From: Labia minor
Taxonomy: Eukaryota; Arthropoda; Insecta; Dermaptera; Spongiphoridae
NCBI GenBank assembly: GCA_963082975.1
Contig: OY720350.1
Coordinates: 36,934,660-36,998,659, forward strand
DNA: 64,000 nucleotides
Direction: 5' to 3'
Part shown: piece after piece, positions 11,261-23,578 of the stretch
Layout: each line of letters opens with the position of its first letter
How positions within the stretch are numbered: the stretch's first letter is position 1
Program-made: the position numbers and the translations under genes
Notes under the pieces: generated by a model
Told to the model about the DNA's origin: nothing
Database searches by the model: none
Seen by the model: only the letters and a program-made list of their open reading frames with translations

Positions 11261-14200
11261 TTATATTTTACATATATCATACTCATCTTCGGAAACATTC
11301 GATTTTTCATCAAATTTTTCTTGATCTTTAAGTATTTGCTTAAATTTATTTTTAAACTTTTCAAAAACTATATTCATGAATAGTTCATTCCGTTTGATTA
11401 AAGAGTTAAAAGATGATCTTAAAAAAATGAGAGATATCTATAATTTATAATAAAATAATAATAAGTTGACCTGTGGCCAGGTCCGAACCGACCGACGGTT
11501 TGAAGTAAATTAATTAGCAGCTACAGAAACAATTTCAAATAATTTTAATATATCTATTAATGTAATAAAAAACAGATATGGATACATAAATAATAAATAT
11601 AAACATTTTTAATTTTATTTTATTTATAATATATATGCAAGACCAGGTTGTGACGTCATGAATGGCTGGATGACGTCATATAATTTTAAATCAAGAAAAA
11701 ACTAATAAATATGATTTTCCCGAGGATAAAACCAATACAAAGTGCATGATTCGTGGTGATATATAAAAAAATCTCCTCATGTGAAATTTGGTGTGAAAAT
11801 AACCCTTCCCTTCCTATCGTCGATCGCTAATACTACCACTTCCGGTTTCCGGATTTGCACCAAAAGTTGATCAATTCATCCCACTGATGCATTAAGTAAA
11901 TATACCAAATTTCATCAAAATCCGTTGAGCCGTTCAGGCTGTACACATCTATACGGACGGACGGACGGACGGACGGACAGACATCATGCTAAAAATACTT
12001 TTTTCTGTTAAGAAAATGCATGATTCGTGGAGATATGTAAAAATCTCCACATGTGAAATTTGGTGTGAAAACAATACCTCCCTTACTATCGTCGGTCGGT
12101 AAAAAACGTTTTGGGGGATTGTTATAAATTAACTTACTTTCTAAAACGGTAAATTAAACAATTCTCTACTGCCAAATAGGATGCTTTTCTTTTAATCTTT
12201 TCAAATATTAATGATAATTCGCCAAAATGATCACCATCTTCTAGTAGTGCGATCTGAAATAAAAAGAAAATTAAAAACAATCTTTTCACCCGCGTTTTAT
12301 TGCTCAATGTGATCCATGATTCAACCGAAGGTAATAGTTGAAATATCTATGGTAATCGTACTAGTAGTTGACCACCTTAATAGAAATTTTCATAAAAAAC
12401 GCTATGATTCTGTAACAAAAGTGAGAATAACAACAAAACAAGTGCTAACATATTGTATAACTATTTTTAATTGTCACTATAATACAAATATTCGGTTAAT
12501 GTATATTTAAATATTTTTTAAAATTTTTTTTCTAAATGTATTTTTTGTCTAGTAATTGACCATCTTAAAATCTAAAGTTTTAGTTATTGACCATATTTTG
12601 ATCCAGTGACCATCAACCTAAAATGGGTTTAAATTAAATAAATGAAATAAATTGCACCATTAAGCATTGGTTTTATTAATATTTTTTATAATTTCTTATA
12701 ATTTATTTTAATTATTTTTTATAATTACAGTTCATATCGGGAATTCGTTAACATTTATTGTTTTGCTAATTGCACGAGGTGACTACTACGTTATTCCAAT
12801 TGTAATCAAGGATGTCAGCAGTTTTTGGACATTTCCATAAATCTCATGTATTATCAATAGATGAATCGTGGCTTCCTCTTCAGTAAATTGTATGATTTTT
12901 TCGGGAAAGTTATCTCCAGTAAAAAAAACACCACGTATTTGTTTATCTTATGTTTATCGAACATGCAACCATTGAATTTTAGATTTAGAGCCTTCTGATC
13001 CTCATCACTGACTTCAAGACAATTATTTCATCTGTGTGATATTTTAAAACTGAAGTCAGAACATTCAGAACTATTAACTCATTCTTTACAAACTCTCTTT
13101 CCTCCATTTATTATTTTATTTGGCTATCCAACTTTTCATTTCTTTTTCTTTTCCCGTTCAAAGCTGCTCATTTTTACTCTCTTCTAATTATTCTTTCTTT
13201 TTTTTATTATTTAAATAATACATAAAATTAATAAAAGATATTTATTATTATATCAATACCAATATTTAAGTAATTGACCATCCCCGGCCAATTTCAAAAA
13301 AATGTGATATTTGTTTCAGAAATTTGCCACCCTCTTGATAATTGTTAATGTTCACATTAATAAAATATTTCAAATTGATTAATATAATTCGTAATACCAA
13401 CTATTGAATTGAACTTTTCGTTTGATTATTAAAGAAAATATATTATTTTGAAAATAAAGTGAAGCATATCCTTAACGTTTTGCATAACTAACGTTAAAAT
13501 GCAATAACGCTATCTCGTGTTTTAAAAGATTCACAATTATATTATAAACGCAGCGATTGGTCTATGTTTCATTATTAAGCAATTCGGAGGCTCTTCTTGA
13601 TATTTTTATCTCGCGCTTAATTTAAAATTAGAAAGCTTATTTTGATAAAAAATCTATCAAATAGTCAATTAGTGGTACAGAGGTCAACTACTCTGGTACG
13701 TTTACCCTATATATCTCTCTGACTCTACATAACTCCAAAATTCTTGTCCTCACCAACCGCACCTCTCCAAATGTCCCTTATCTGAGCCACTCCAAACTAA
13801 CTATTTTGTCCTAACTAACGTCCCTTCCTACATTGTCTACCCATCGCGTCCTTGGCCATCCTACACGTGCTTGTTGAAATATTTTAATATAATTTGTAAA
13901 CTAAAATTAAACAATTTAATAAAAAATAAAAAACTCGGCAGTTGAGAAAAAAAAAACTTCTGATGATGGTGTAACAACCGAAATGCGCATAAAAAATTTA
14001 TATATAAATTAACTTGAAATTCCACATGAGTATTTAAATTAAAAATTATTTTCCTACATTTTTATATTTTTAAGTTTAGTTATAGTTTAAATAAACTGTT
14101 CATATAGCTGCTAAAAGTTCTAGAATGATAATAATTTTATTTTATTAATTAGTCTCTATTTCAAATATAATTTCAAAATTTTAACATTCTTAATAATAAA

Positions 14201-17200
14201 GTTATAAAAAAATAAAAATAAATATGTAAAGTGAATATTATTATTATTTACCTCTTTTCCATGTGGAGATAAAATTCGTACAGTCCCTTGTGCAATAAAG
14301 AACATGTCTGCTTCCTCTTGACCTGCTTTAAGAATAACATCATTGTACAAATAAATTTCAGCTATTAATACTGAACATATCTGAAATCAGATCATCTAGA
14401 TAAAAATTATATATATTTATCATTGAAAATAATATTCACCTGTGCAATAATATAGGAAGGAAGATCAACAAACAAATAACTCTTTTCGAGAAGATGAGAA
14501 CATTTAGCTGCCATTACTTCAATCCGAAGTTTATCTACAAAAAAAAAAATAAAAAAAATATTTCAGATGATATCGTAATATAAATAAAAAGAATATTTAA
14601 AAATTTAAGCAAAAAGAAATCTTTTTAAAAAACACACTTTACTTAAAATTGCACTAAAAAGTAAAAAATAAAATCACTGTAAAGTGTGTGCGCTCAAATT
14701 ATAATAACAAATTTATAATAACATAATAGTGGAAGCAAATGTTTTAGTCACACTTTACAGTGATATTTATTTTTTACTTTTTAGTGCAATTTTAAGTAAA
14801 GTGTGTTTTTTAAAAAGATTTATTTTTACTTAAATTTATTTTATACTTTTTAGTCGTACGTAAATAAATGTAGTCGTTATTTTAAATATTTCTTATTAAT
14901 AACATGTGTAACATTTTTTTACAACCACAGAATAGTTTGACATTTAATTTAATTTTAATAGAACTGCTATTGCCATCTATGATTGAAATAGTGAACTATT
15001 CCATATTCCGCATATGAAAGTTTAGTTAATTAATTACCACTAACAGATAAATAATTCAGTGGATTTTTCAATTGATTCGTGTATTATTAGCAGGAGCAAG
15101 CGCGTATGCAAAATTTCAAGTTGATTGAATGACGGGAAGTTGTTGAAATATCGATTATAAAATGCCGCGGACAAACCGCGGACATCCTGACAGTGTGAGT
15201 TAAGTAAAGTGTATTAAAAAATAAATCTTATTACCTGGTAATATTTCCAAAATTTTATCCTCATTTAAAAATCGTTTTCTAAGAAAATATTGAAAATATT
15301 TATTTATTCGTTGCTGAGTATATGGAAAAATTAATTTATCATTCATGAACTCATGAACATAGGCAATAAATTCTTTATATTTATCTTTTAAATTAAGATT
15401 AAAATAATTCAATTGCACCATTGTAAACGAGATCCAAAAGTACGCTAATATTCGATTGATTAATGATATAATCATTTCATCCAGACTTTCAAGATGAATA
15501 TTTTCACCAATAAATGTTAATTTTATGGATCGCAAGAAAGCAAATCTACAACATACATAATGATAATATTGCAAATTTTAATAATATTTCATATATAATA
15601 AAAATTTACATTAAAAATAATTTTTTTATTAATTTATCGTTATTGATTTTGAAAAGAATATTTTTATCAATTGTTAAAAAAGTATTTTTTAAGATTTTTT
15701 TAAGCTTTTAACAATTTTTGGAATTTTTATTTTAAGTTACATCAATTAAATTTATTAATTTAATTTAAATTATATATTTTTTTTTGTCATCTTGGAAAGA
15801 TTTGAACTCTCGGCCTTAAATTCCAAAGCTCAACATTTTATCACTTAGCTTGTGAAATCATTATCAACGAACTTAAGTGAGTTTATAAAATCGTTCAGCC
15901 TGTCGTTCTGTCCTTCTGTCCGACATCAAACTCAAAATTTTGAAATTCTGACTTCAGATTCGGAAAGAGCATCGAAATGTAGTAATGTAAAGTGCCTTTC
16001 ATTTTTTGATACCCCCTCGGGAACATGGCCAAAATGGCGTAAAAGTTGAAATTTTTAATATTTAAAAATGCGAAATTTTAAATTCTGATTTCAGATTCGA
16101 ATAGTATATCGAAAAGTATCAATGTAAAGTGTTTTTTATTTTTTGTAATTTAATTTATACTACAAATTTAAAATAAATGATTTTATTCAATAATATTTAT
16201 ATTTAATCTTGACTTATTTATAACTTAAATTAATCCGAACTTAAGTTCGTTTTGGCAATGCAAGCTTGCGCATTCCCAGATGTTTTTATTTTAAACTATT
16301 GAAATTTTGATCATTGTATTCTTATTATTTAATAATATTTACTAAAAATACCTGAATATAAATATTTATTTAGTCATATTTAATAATACTTAAAAATTAA
16401 AAGAATATAATATTTTGCCTAAAAGTAAACATTATTTAGTATTAAGAATATATTCATTATTTTCTAATAGTATTGGTAAGAAGGCTTCTGATGATGGTTT
16501 AATTAACAAAAAGCTATAATTAACCAAACTGAATCAATCAATTTTCATTTATTATACACAATTTTTAAACAGAAATTATCCATATTAAATGTTTATTAAT
16601 CAAAAATTTAGATTTCAGTAGTTATAAAACAAATATATTACAATTTTTATTAAATAAATTTCTTAAATAAATAAATCAAAAAAAAAAAATTGATTTGGTA
16701 AAAAAACCACCATAAAAACCCGGTGCCAACTCACCCTTAAGAGGAAGAATGATACTAACAAATAAAGTAAATGATTCGGCTGTGACTCTAACTCCATCAT
16801 TTTGATCCATGAATTTGGAATTTTTGTTTTAAAAATACTTCGGCCACCACACAACAAATGCATACAGGTGAAAATATGAAGATATAAAATGAAAAGTATA
16901 AAAATACGAACAAAACGTTTACGTCTCCTTTTCAACATGATTATCTGAAAAAAAAAAAAAATTAAATTCACCAAAAAATATCATTATTTGATTAATTGTT
17001 TAATTATTGTTGAAATTGATAATTACATTTGCTATTTCAGAAAAATAGAACAAAAATTTTGGAATTTTAGATAAATAAATAATTAACAATATTGGGTGTA
17101 TTAATGTAAAATTGTGTAATTCTCCATTTGGGGAAATTTTTATTATAATAAACCAATAAACATTTATAGGAAAGCAACTAATCAAATCAGGTATAAAATA

Positions 17201-19253
17201 TCTTGAAGTGGCATAGTATCTAAAAACAAAATATTCTTTGTATTTCGAATTAATGATTAAAAAAAGGAGAAATGTAAGTTACATGAAAATATGCTTAGGA
17301 TGAAATATAATTATTTTTTTATCAAATACAGGCCATCCACGCATCAAGGTTACAAAAATATCCATGTATAAATAAATGTTTAACACAACAGAAGAATTTC
17401 TAAATAGAATTTCATGATTTTTTAACTTATGGATTGGATCCAGGATGACAAAAAATATAATAAAGAAGAGAGCGATAAAATTCCAAAAATATCTAAAAAA
17501 AATATATATGAAAATAATTAATAAAATTTTTAGGAATTCATTTAATTAATTTAATTTAAATAGAACTTACATCAACTTACTATAAGGATGGAAAATAAAC
17601 CAAAAAGGGCTATTCATTTGATAAGAACGTTCTTGTATATAATCAGCCTGACCCTTAAAAAAAAAAAAAATTATGAAAGATTATGAAATGATCTTATACA
17701 TGTTTGTATTCACAATGTAATTTATTTTAATTTTAAAGTAAAATTAAAGAGAATTATACTTGAAAGTTAATATATAATTAATAATAATCAATAAATAAAT
17801 TATTAAAATTTTAAAATAATTGATAACTATTTTATTGAAATGTGTATTATAGTTAAAATCCATTTCTATATTCATATTTGTTAACGCCTCTCCCTGATTT
17901 AGATTTATTTATTTTAATACCAATTTATTTTTATATCATTTTTATAATTTTTTCTTTATTTATATTCACACACACGTGGTGAGTTCAGTATCTGTTTTGA
18001 CTCTATATGTCACATGACCCCTCACAGCCAATCACCTTGCTCCCTTTTGTTGATGGGCTTCTGCAAACATATTTGGAGAGGTGATCTTCCTCACTTGCAT
18101 TTCAGACTTCTGGTCGTGAACTTGATATTTGGCTTTTTAGCTGTGAATTCGCCATTTTTTGTTGACTACGTGCTTGGTAAACTGTGTTGAATTATTATTA
18201 TTATTTTTTTTTTGTAAACTTGTTTTGTTTTAGCTGAGTATTAGCTAGCATTTATTTCTTTTTATTTTTATATTTAATTTCATTTTATTTTTACTTTATA
18301 TTAATTTTCTTTTGATTAAATATTATAACGTGGCAACGAACATTTTTCTTTTATTTATAAAAAGGTGAACCTAATCTTTCCTTTGCAAGTCCATATGTTA
18401 GCATCGGATATTTTAATTAATTTAATTTGTTATTATTTCTTTCCGATTTTGGTTGTCCAAGGCGAATCGCCTAAGCACTAACAGTCAAACGTACTGTACT
18501 CCTTGGTGAAGTTTATTTCAGGGCTCCTTTCCCAAATAATTTTATTTTACTCCCCGTGTGAAAGAGTTGAGAATTCTTTTTTTTTAACTCCTTCACTAGT
18601 GGCTCAGGTGATCGGACAGGCTGAACAATATATTATTTAGTCCTCGGCATGTCCAATATTTATATTTAGGAATAATGTCTTAAAAATTAATATTTGAAAC
18701 AGTACATTTTAAATATTCTATAATTTGAAAAATAAAAAAAAATATTTATTTTCAAAATTTCACAATATATATTTAAGTTATTCTATAAATATTTGCCTTT
18801 GATCTTCTCCCAGTATTAAACTCAATCTGTACGAAATTTCATTGCGATCTAACCGTTTGTTTAGATTTATTTACTAAGCAAACAAGCAACACAAACTCAT
18901 ATACCTCACATACAATTATTTTATTAGATATAGAATTATAAATCATGAAGTTATAAGAAATCTTTCTAATATTTTCTAAAATAGATTCTAAAATAGATTA
19001 TCCACCCTCTTAGACCTTCTCCAATCTCTCAATTCCAAGAATGTCATCAAGAGATATTTAAAAAATTAATGAAAAATAAAATGAATTTTTTTTCTGGACT
19101 TACCCTATAAAAGATTTCCCAACGATTATTCCATTTGCAGAATGATGCCATTTGAATATAAATAAATTTAAGAGTATTTCTAGGATGCCAATTTTTTCTT
19201 GTTTCTTTAAATGAAGTCGATATGGGCAATTGACAAACATGATTTTCTATCAT
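11261..19253 (-). CDS. Gene A: divergent cyclic nucleotide-gated/HCN-like channel
   Basis: Predicted exons, 5' to 3': 19253-19104, 17653-17571, 17492-17283, 17219-17027, 16944-16756, 15545-15235, 14534-14440, 14380-14252, 12253-12138, 11417-11261, about 544 residues. Splice sites are GT-AG. Exon 2 gives the pre-S1 segment (FWFIFHPYSKL), exon 3 S1-S2, exon 4 the S2-S3 linker to S4 (HPKHIF then SRYFIPDLISCFP), exon 5 S5 (HIFTCMHLLCGG). Exon 6 holds pore, S6 and C-linker (KLTFIGEN; DKYKEFIAYVHEF), exons 7-9 the rest of the C-linker and the nucleotide-binding domain (LPDKLRIEV; DMFFIAQGTVRIL; FGELSLIF; KRKAS). The filter is G-E-N, not GYG, and S4 has only two lysines (SKIPK). LPDKL and the G-E filter recall CNG channels; the HPYSK and YFIPDLIS stretches recall HCN. 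Exon 5 ends in phase 0 but exon 6 needs phase 2, so a small exon is probably missing between them. The donor of exon 5 could also be at 16735. Confidence 0.85.
11461..12105 (+). mobile_element. Dispersed non-autonomous element, family 1, copy 1
   Basis: Runs from aagttgacctgtggccaggt to ctatcgtcggtcggtaaaa. Further copies are at 29913-30543, 38274-38851, 41244-41911 and 53699-55935. It contains two diverged direct repeats of about 85 bases (about 11741-11830 and 12018-12105), each with gcatgattcgtgg, ctccacatgtgaaatttggtgtgaaaa-like sequence and a cgtcggtcgg-like end. Between them lies a run of cgga tetranucleotides (11954-11980). No protein is encoded. It lies in the last intron of gene A. 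Class is uncertain; a Helitron-like non-autonomous element is my best guess. Confidence 0.6.
12350..13707. mobile_element. TA-flanked DNA element with iterated TTGACCA motifs
   Basis: The ends tggtaatcgtac-tagtagttgacc (12350) and ggtcaactactctggtacg-tttaccc (to 13707) are imperfect inverted repeats. They sit between TA at 12348-12349 and TA at 13708-13709. The motif agtarttgacca recurs near both ends (about 12365, 12552, 12583, 12607 and 13272). On the minus strand, about 12985-12777, a decayed coding remnant reads NKYVVFFTGDNFPEKIIQF and, after a shift, WKCPKTADILDYNW. This looks like the end of a transposase frame. It lies in the last intron interval of gene A. Confidence 0.65.
13710..13875 (-). 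mobile_element. LINE ORF2 3'-end fragment
   Basis: Resembles, in the minus direction, the repeated LINE tail seen at 52832-53045 and 63180-63475: gactctacataactccaaaattctt ... acccatcgcgtccttggccatcc. It encodes remnants of the C-terminal region (GRPRTRW-like) of a non-LTR retrotransposon. Degraded. Confidence 0.55.
14600..15215. mobile_element. hAT-related hairpin element, partial copy
   Basis: Two inverted blocks (about 14607-14695 and about 14735-14830: cactttacttaaaattgcac / gtgcaattttaagtaaagtg) are followed by a unit beginning gaactgctattgccatctatg (14959). That unit recurs at 46314-46560 inside the complete hAT element. The CAGTGATTCTCAACC termini of the complete copy are absent here. 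It sits in the intron between exons 6 and 7 of gene A. Confidence 0.6.
15775..15865 (-). repeat. tRNA-like (possible SINE) remnant
   Basis: In the minus direction the stretch reads agctaagtgataaaat ... gagttcaaatc, resembling degenerate A and B boxes of a tRNA-derived SINE head. There is no intact cloverleaf. Neighbouring sequence to about 16040 (cgttcagcctgtcgttctgtcc) also looks repeat-derived. Weak call. Confidence 0.3.
17965..18660. other. GC-richer insert in gene A intron 1, possibly LTR-derived
   Basis: This segment (acacacacgtggtgagttcagt to ggacaggctgaacaata) stands out from the AT-rich intron by composition. It holds cgtggcaacgaac near 18330, a primer-site-like string, suggesting a solo LTR or retroelement fragment. 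It has no frame and no second LTR in view. Confidence 0.35.
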
Positions 19254-19335
19254 TATCTGAATTTACAAGATATCTATAAAAAGAATAATTTGGAAATTAT
19301 ACGTTTTAATGAAATATTTGTAAATACTCTCTATA

Positions 19336-19349
19336 GAAACTATAGCAAC
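19336..19349 (-). promoter_or_regulatory. Conserved upstream motif of gene A
   Basis: On the plus strand the 14 bases gaaactatagcaac (minus strand GTTGCTATAGTTTC) lie 83 bases upstream of the first ATG. The identical 14-mer is at 44925-44938 upstream of gene B and at 60242-60255 upstream of copy C, in each case with atttgtaaa a few bases away. The surrounding sequence is otherwise poorly conserved, so the motif is a candidate core promoter or transcription-factor site. Confidence 0.55.
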
Positions 19350-20194
19350 TAATAAATACATTTATTATTTATATCATTTAAAAGGGAAAAAAAGATTAAA
19401 AGATAATAAAATTGTTTTTAATTAAAATATTTTACTTTATGAAAATTTAATTATATAAATAATTGTTATTTTTTATTTGTATTATATGTAAATATTAAAA
19501 TGTATCATAAACACTCTTAAATAAATAAATAAATATGAATACATTATGAATAATTTTTTTGGATTCTTTTATTTATCTTGACAATATTTAAATATGAAAT
19601 TTAAAAATTATTTTATTATATATACATTTAAAAAAAAATATTTTGGATAAAGAATAATTCTTTCCCCAAAAAAATTGATTGTTGCATACCAGTCTATACC
19701 AGACGAGGTTTTAATTTGTGTTGGAGAAGATCAGAAAGGAATTGTTATATTGTTAAGTTGCTCTACCGATTAATATCAAATTGGCATAGACTGTCTTATT
19801 GCAAATTTTTCACTCTATAAGTTGGTACTTTTACTTTTTTAAATGTAACTTTAGCCTTCCATTCTTCATTATTTGAATGATCAAAAATCTTCCCTTTCAA
19901 GGAAGGGGGGTGTTCTTATTTGTTCTTATACATCACACTTGCATATTCTGGATCAAATCATTACTTGTTATGAAAAATGGATTCTCTACGAGTTCTGCCA
20001 CTAACACTATCCTCTCCTGACATATCTACCAGGGATTATCACCTTATCAAGCACCTGGGCATTTGTCTCACCATCAGAGTAAATGCCTAAAATCGTAAAC
20101 GAATCCCGAGTATCTGATTTTTCCTCGATAAGTATTAATCGGCTTGTTTCATATTGGAAAAAAATGTGTTGAATCGAATGGAGTTTATTTCAAC
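19350..20194. other. Upstream region of gene A, no gene seen
   Basis: AT-rich sequence with a more complex stretch at about 19680-20165 (gttgcataccagtctatacc ... gtttcatattgg) that has no open frame. It may hold distal promoter sequence or an unclassified old repeat. Confidence 0.35.
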
Positions 20195-20289
20195 TAGGGG
20201 AAGGTTGCTATCGTTGGGCCAGCTCCTTCGATGAGCCACCTTTATTATTTTGCAGTTTTTGACAATAGACGTTAACTACTAACTGTTTA

Positions 20290-20998
20290 GTGTATTACAT
20301 GAAGCTTTAGAATGCTATTTATAATGGGGATAGTGGCTTAATACATTAATGTGTGGCCAAGGTATATATTTTATACATAGTTCAAGACAAATTAAATTAA
20401 ATTAAATTAATAACAAAGAAAATAAAATCATTATCTAATAACGGATTTCATTTCACCTGATAGTGTTGTAGTAAATCAGATACATTGCCGTTTTATTGTG
20501 GATCCACGCACAAACAAGGTTCCTGGACAAGAAGAAAGATTTTTGTGATTTTCTTCTTTTTTTATCAAGATAAACAAAGCATGGATATTAATGAGTTATT
20601 AATAGAGTCTTAGTTGTCATTGATAACGTTTAAAACTGTGTTAAACCAGCGTCATTTAACCATATTAACAATGATTATTTTCTTTGTTATAACCGAAGCT
20701 ACTGGCGTATTACATACCGGCTGCTAGTTGCCCTCTTTGAGCCAGCCTGCGTTGCTAGTGGCCCAATCATGGAAACCATGCCGGACCTAATTTTTTACGT
20801 GATTTCGAGTTGTATAATAAAACTGCAATGTATCTGATTTAGTACGACACTATCAGGTGAAATGAAATCGGTTATTAGATAATGATTTCATTTTCTTTGT
20901 TATTAATTTAATTTAATTTGTCTTGAACTATGTATAAAATATATACCTTGGCCACACATTAATGTATTAAGCCACTATCCCCATTATAAATAGCATTA
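20290..20998. repeat. Inverted repeat with arms of about 170-200 bases
   Basis: The left arm holds gcttaatacattaatgtgtggccaagg and the right arm its complement, ccttggccacacattaatgt, at about 20945-20965. Near-identity extends over most of each arm, with a loop of about 340 bases. It lies within the TA-flanked element. Confidence 0.75.
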
Positions 20999-21752
20999 TT
21001 AAATAATCGAATAAACTGCAACTTTTAATAACATTCTTTTCGCAGTTGTTATTAATATAATTTTAATCCTAGGTATCCTTAAGTATCCTTAATTAATGTA
21101 TAAAACAGATATTTTAGTAAAAATTTTGTACCTAATGTGTTTCATTATTTAATGTGTAATTTATATCCAATTGTAGTTTTAAAATTGTATCTGGCCAATA
21201 GCCTAAATATATGCATAGGCCTATCTAGCATCTAGCGAATACGGTAATATAGATACAATAAAACGAATTATAATAGTTGTTTTTTAAGACTATCATCCCT
21301 GTTCTAATAAACAAAATTCACTGTTACTTCTTAGATTCTCACACTAGGTCTATTTTATGGTTATCAAGACTGAACTGTAATCGTACTCCTTGTGAATAAC
21401 GTGAAGCCATTGATATGTTTAAATGTATTTTCAAAAGTCTGTGTTTGTTCTAACTAGTATTTAATATTTAAGAGTGATGCTAAAAATAGCTTTAAACAAT
21501 TTATTAGTTTTAATTAAAATGATACTCTGTCAAAAAATAAAATAGCTCCCGGCCCATTCATGGAAACTCCCTGGCCCAATGAAGGTGACTGGTTTCCTTC
21601 ATTGGACCAGTGACACTTTTGTTTTTTCTAATATTTACTTACCATTTCATAATAATAACGTCTATTTCTAGATATGTGTACTATGAATAGTAACCTTTAC
21701 ATTAACATGTACAGAACAGTAAAAATTTCAATTTTGACGATTTTATGGATCC

Positions 21753-22500
21753 AGTGGCGTACCTAGAACTTTTGCCGCCCGGGGCGATCTCCATTTTGCC
21801 GCCCTTTCTATTATAAGTCAATCAAATAGTGGTTTTTATAAATTAATACACATAAATAAATTATTAAGTTATTTAATCAATATTAATTAATACACAGTGT
21901 AAATTTTTTCACATATTTGTATGCACTCGTAAACATATTTATATAATATTTACTCTTCTAGCTTTCATACTAGAAAAATCGTGTATAATGCTCTCAAAAT
22001 TTATATTTATATTTTTTCCCGCGGCCCTGCTTTTCAAAAGAAAAATAGATGATTTAAAAAAATATTGGTATATCACTTCAAAGTAATCATATAAACTTTT
22101 CAAAAGAAATGACATTTATAAACTGATATGAAAAAATTTTGGTTAGGAAAAATTGCCGAACAAAATCGTAAAGATGCGTTTACGAATTCAACGAATTTTA
22201 ATGAATACAATAATATAAAATTATTATCCTGTTCTTGGAATTAGAATTCAAAATTTACACTAAAATGCATTTATATACACCGAGGAATAATATTCGAAAT
22301 CATATAGTTAATCATAATTTATATAAATTAAATAGTAAACTTATAATAATCATAATAATCATTTATTATTCAAGAAAGAAAAAAAATAAATATGAAATGG
22401 TTGCTTTTTACAACTATAACGAAATTTAAAAAATGCCGCCCCAAGATAAGTGCCGCCCGATCTGGACCGCACCCACCGCACCCCCCTAGGTACGCCACTG
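21753..22500. mobile_element. hAT-type MITE
   Basis: The ends CAGTGGCGTACCTAG at 21753 and CTAGGTACGCCACTG to 22500 are inverted. The perfect 8-base target duplication tatggatc lies at 21745-21752 and 22501-22508. Terminal sequence and an 8-base duplication fit the hAT superfamily. At 748 bases with no frame it is non-autonomous. It interrupts the right half of the element at 20197-22545. Confidence 0.88.
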
Positions 22501-22547
22501 TATGGATCATTTTGTTTAAGTAGTCCATCGATAACAACCTTCCCCTA

Positions 22548-23420
22548 ATTGAAATAACTATTAAAGAAGTTAATTTGTTTTGAAGTTTACCTCCTTATAA
22601 ATATTGTACCTACTATACTTATATATGTATATTCCCTACAATAGTTAATATTTTCTTATTTTATTTTTACTTTTTGTTATTGCTTCTACTTACTTCTATA
22701 TCTAAAAATGGAATTTCGATTTCATTATTTCAACCTTTATCGAAGGCACCACGTGAAATACAAGACAGGATATAAGAATTGTTGTATTAGCCTACAACAA
22801 TCGGCTGTGGAAAAACGTCTAAAAAATGATATTGATTTAAGTTAAACTCATGGATATCATCGCAAAACAATTCCAATACCCCAGCTGAAGAAGAGGATGT
22901 CCAATTTTATTTGAAAGTTAACCTCTTCAAAACTACCGTGTACTTTCTGTATTATAGACAAAAAAACATGTCCCAAAATGATAACAAGTTTCGATCTTAT
23001 ATGTCTAAATCTAAAGTATACAAAAAACGATTAAATATGGGTTAGAGGATAAAAGTCAGATGCAAATAAAAAAAATAATAAACTTTCAAGTTAGTGACTT
23101 TTTTCTCATAAAAAACTATGCGATTTCCATATTTTTGCGCTAATGATTTTTTTATAAATATTCAAGGATAACTTTGAGTACAATGAAGTGTTTGAAATGT
23201 GGAATCACATTAAACAAATAGACATATTTTAACATTATTAACATATTAATATTCTTATAAGTTTAAAATATAGTCTATTAGCACTAATAGAAGTAAAATT
23301 ACTTATTCTAAACTGAAAAAAATTATTTTTTAATATTTTATGTATATATTGGATTTTAATATAAATTTAATATATATATTCTAATAGAAATAATATCTTT
23401 AACACTGATAAAAAACAAAT
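22548..23420. other. AT-rich intergenic stretch
   Basis: No gene or repeat recognised. It ends in an A-rich tract at about 23437-23480, right before the Jockey-like LINE. Confidence 0.45.
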
Positions 23421-23437
23421 AACACACAAAAAAAGGG

Positions 23438-23474
<37 letters not shown>

Positions 23475-23578
23475 AAAAAAACCTTTCACTATCCAAGGCC
23501 TCCCCCTCCCTGTTAGTCACACCGACGGGCCGCGGTGTGTGAAGATTTTCCTTCCCTAAAACCCAAACCTTTTATAAA

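Larger units (their letters stand above)
20197..22545. mobile_element. TA-flanked DNA element with iterated GGCCCA motifs and an internal foldback
   Basis: Inverted ends GGGGAAGGTTGCTATCG (20197) and CGATAACAACCTTCCCC (to 22545) lie between TA pairs (20195-20196, 22546-22547). Motifs like ttgggcc, tggcccaatcatgg and ggcccattcatgg recur near the left end, at 20755-20790 and at 21550-21610. A large inverted repeat (about 20290-20485 against 20832-20998) lies inside. A hAT element is nested at 21753-22500. There is no transposase frame. Confidence 0.65.

Noticed and set aside
11954..11980. Possible CRISPR-like or tandem array (cggacggacgg)
   Set aside because: A plain tetranucleotide run without spacers, repeated in every family-1 copy.
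16735..16756. Longer exon 5 in gene A ending at a strong GTGAGT
   Set aside because: B and C cannot extend past YLL because stops follow, and the conserved GTAT site is shared by all three; the longer form also does not correct the phase. Kept only as an alternative.
22235..22429. 64-codon plus-strand frame
   Set aside because: It lies within a hAT MITE bounded by a perfect 8-base duplication; AT-rich and featureless.
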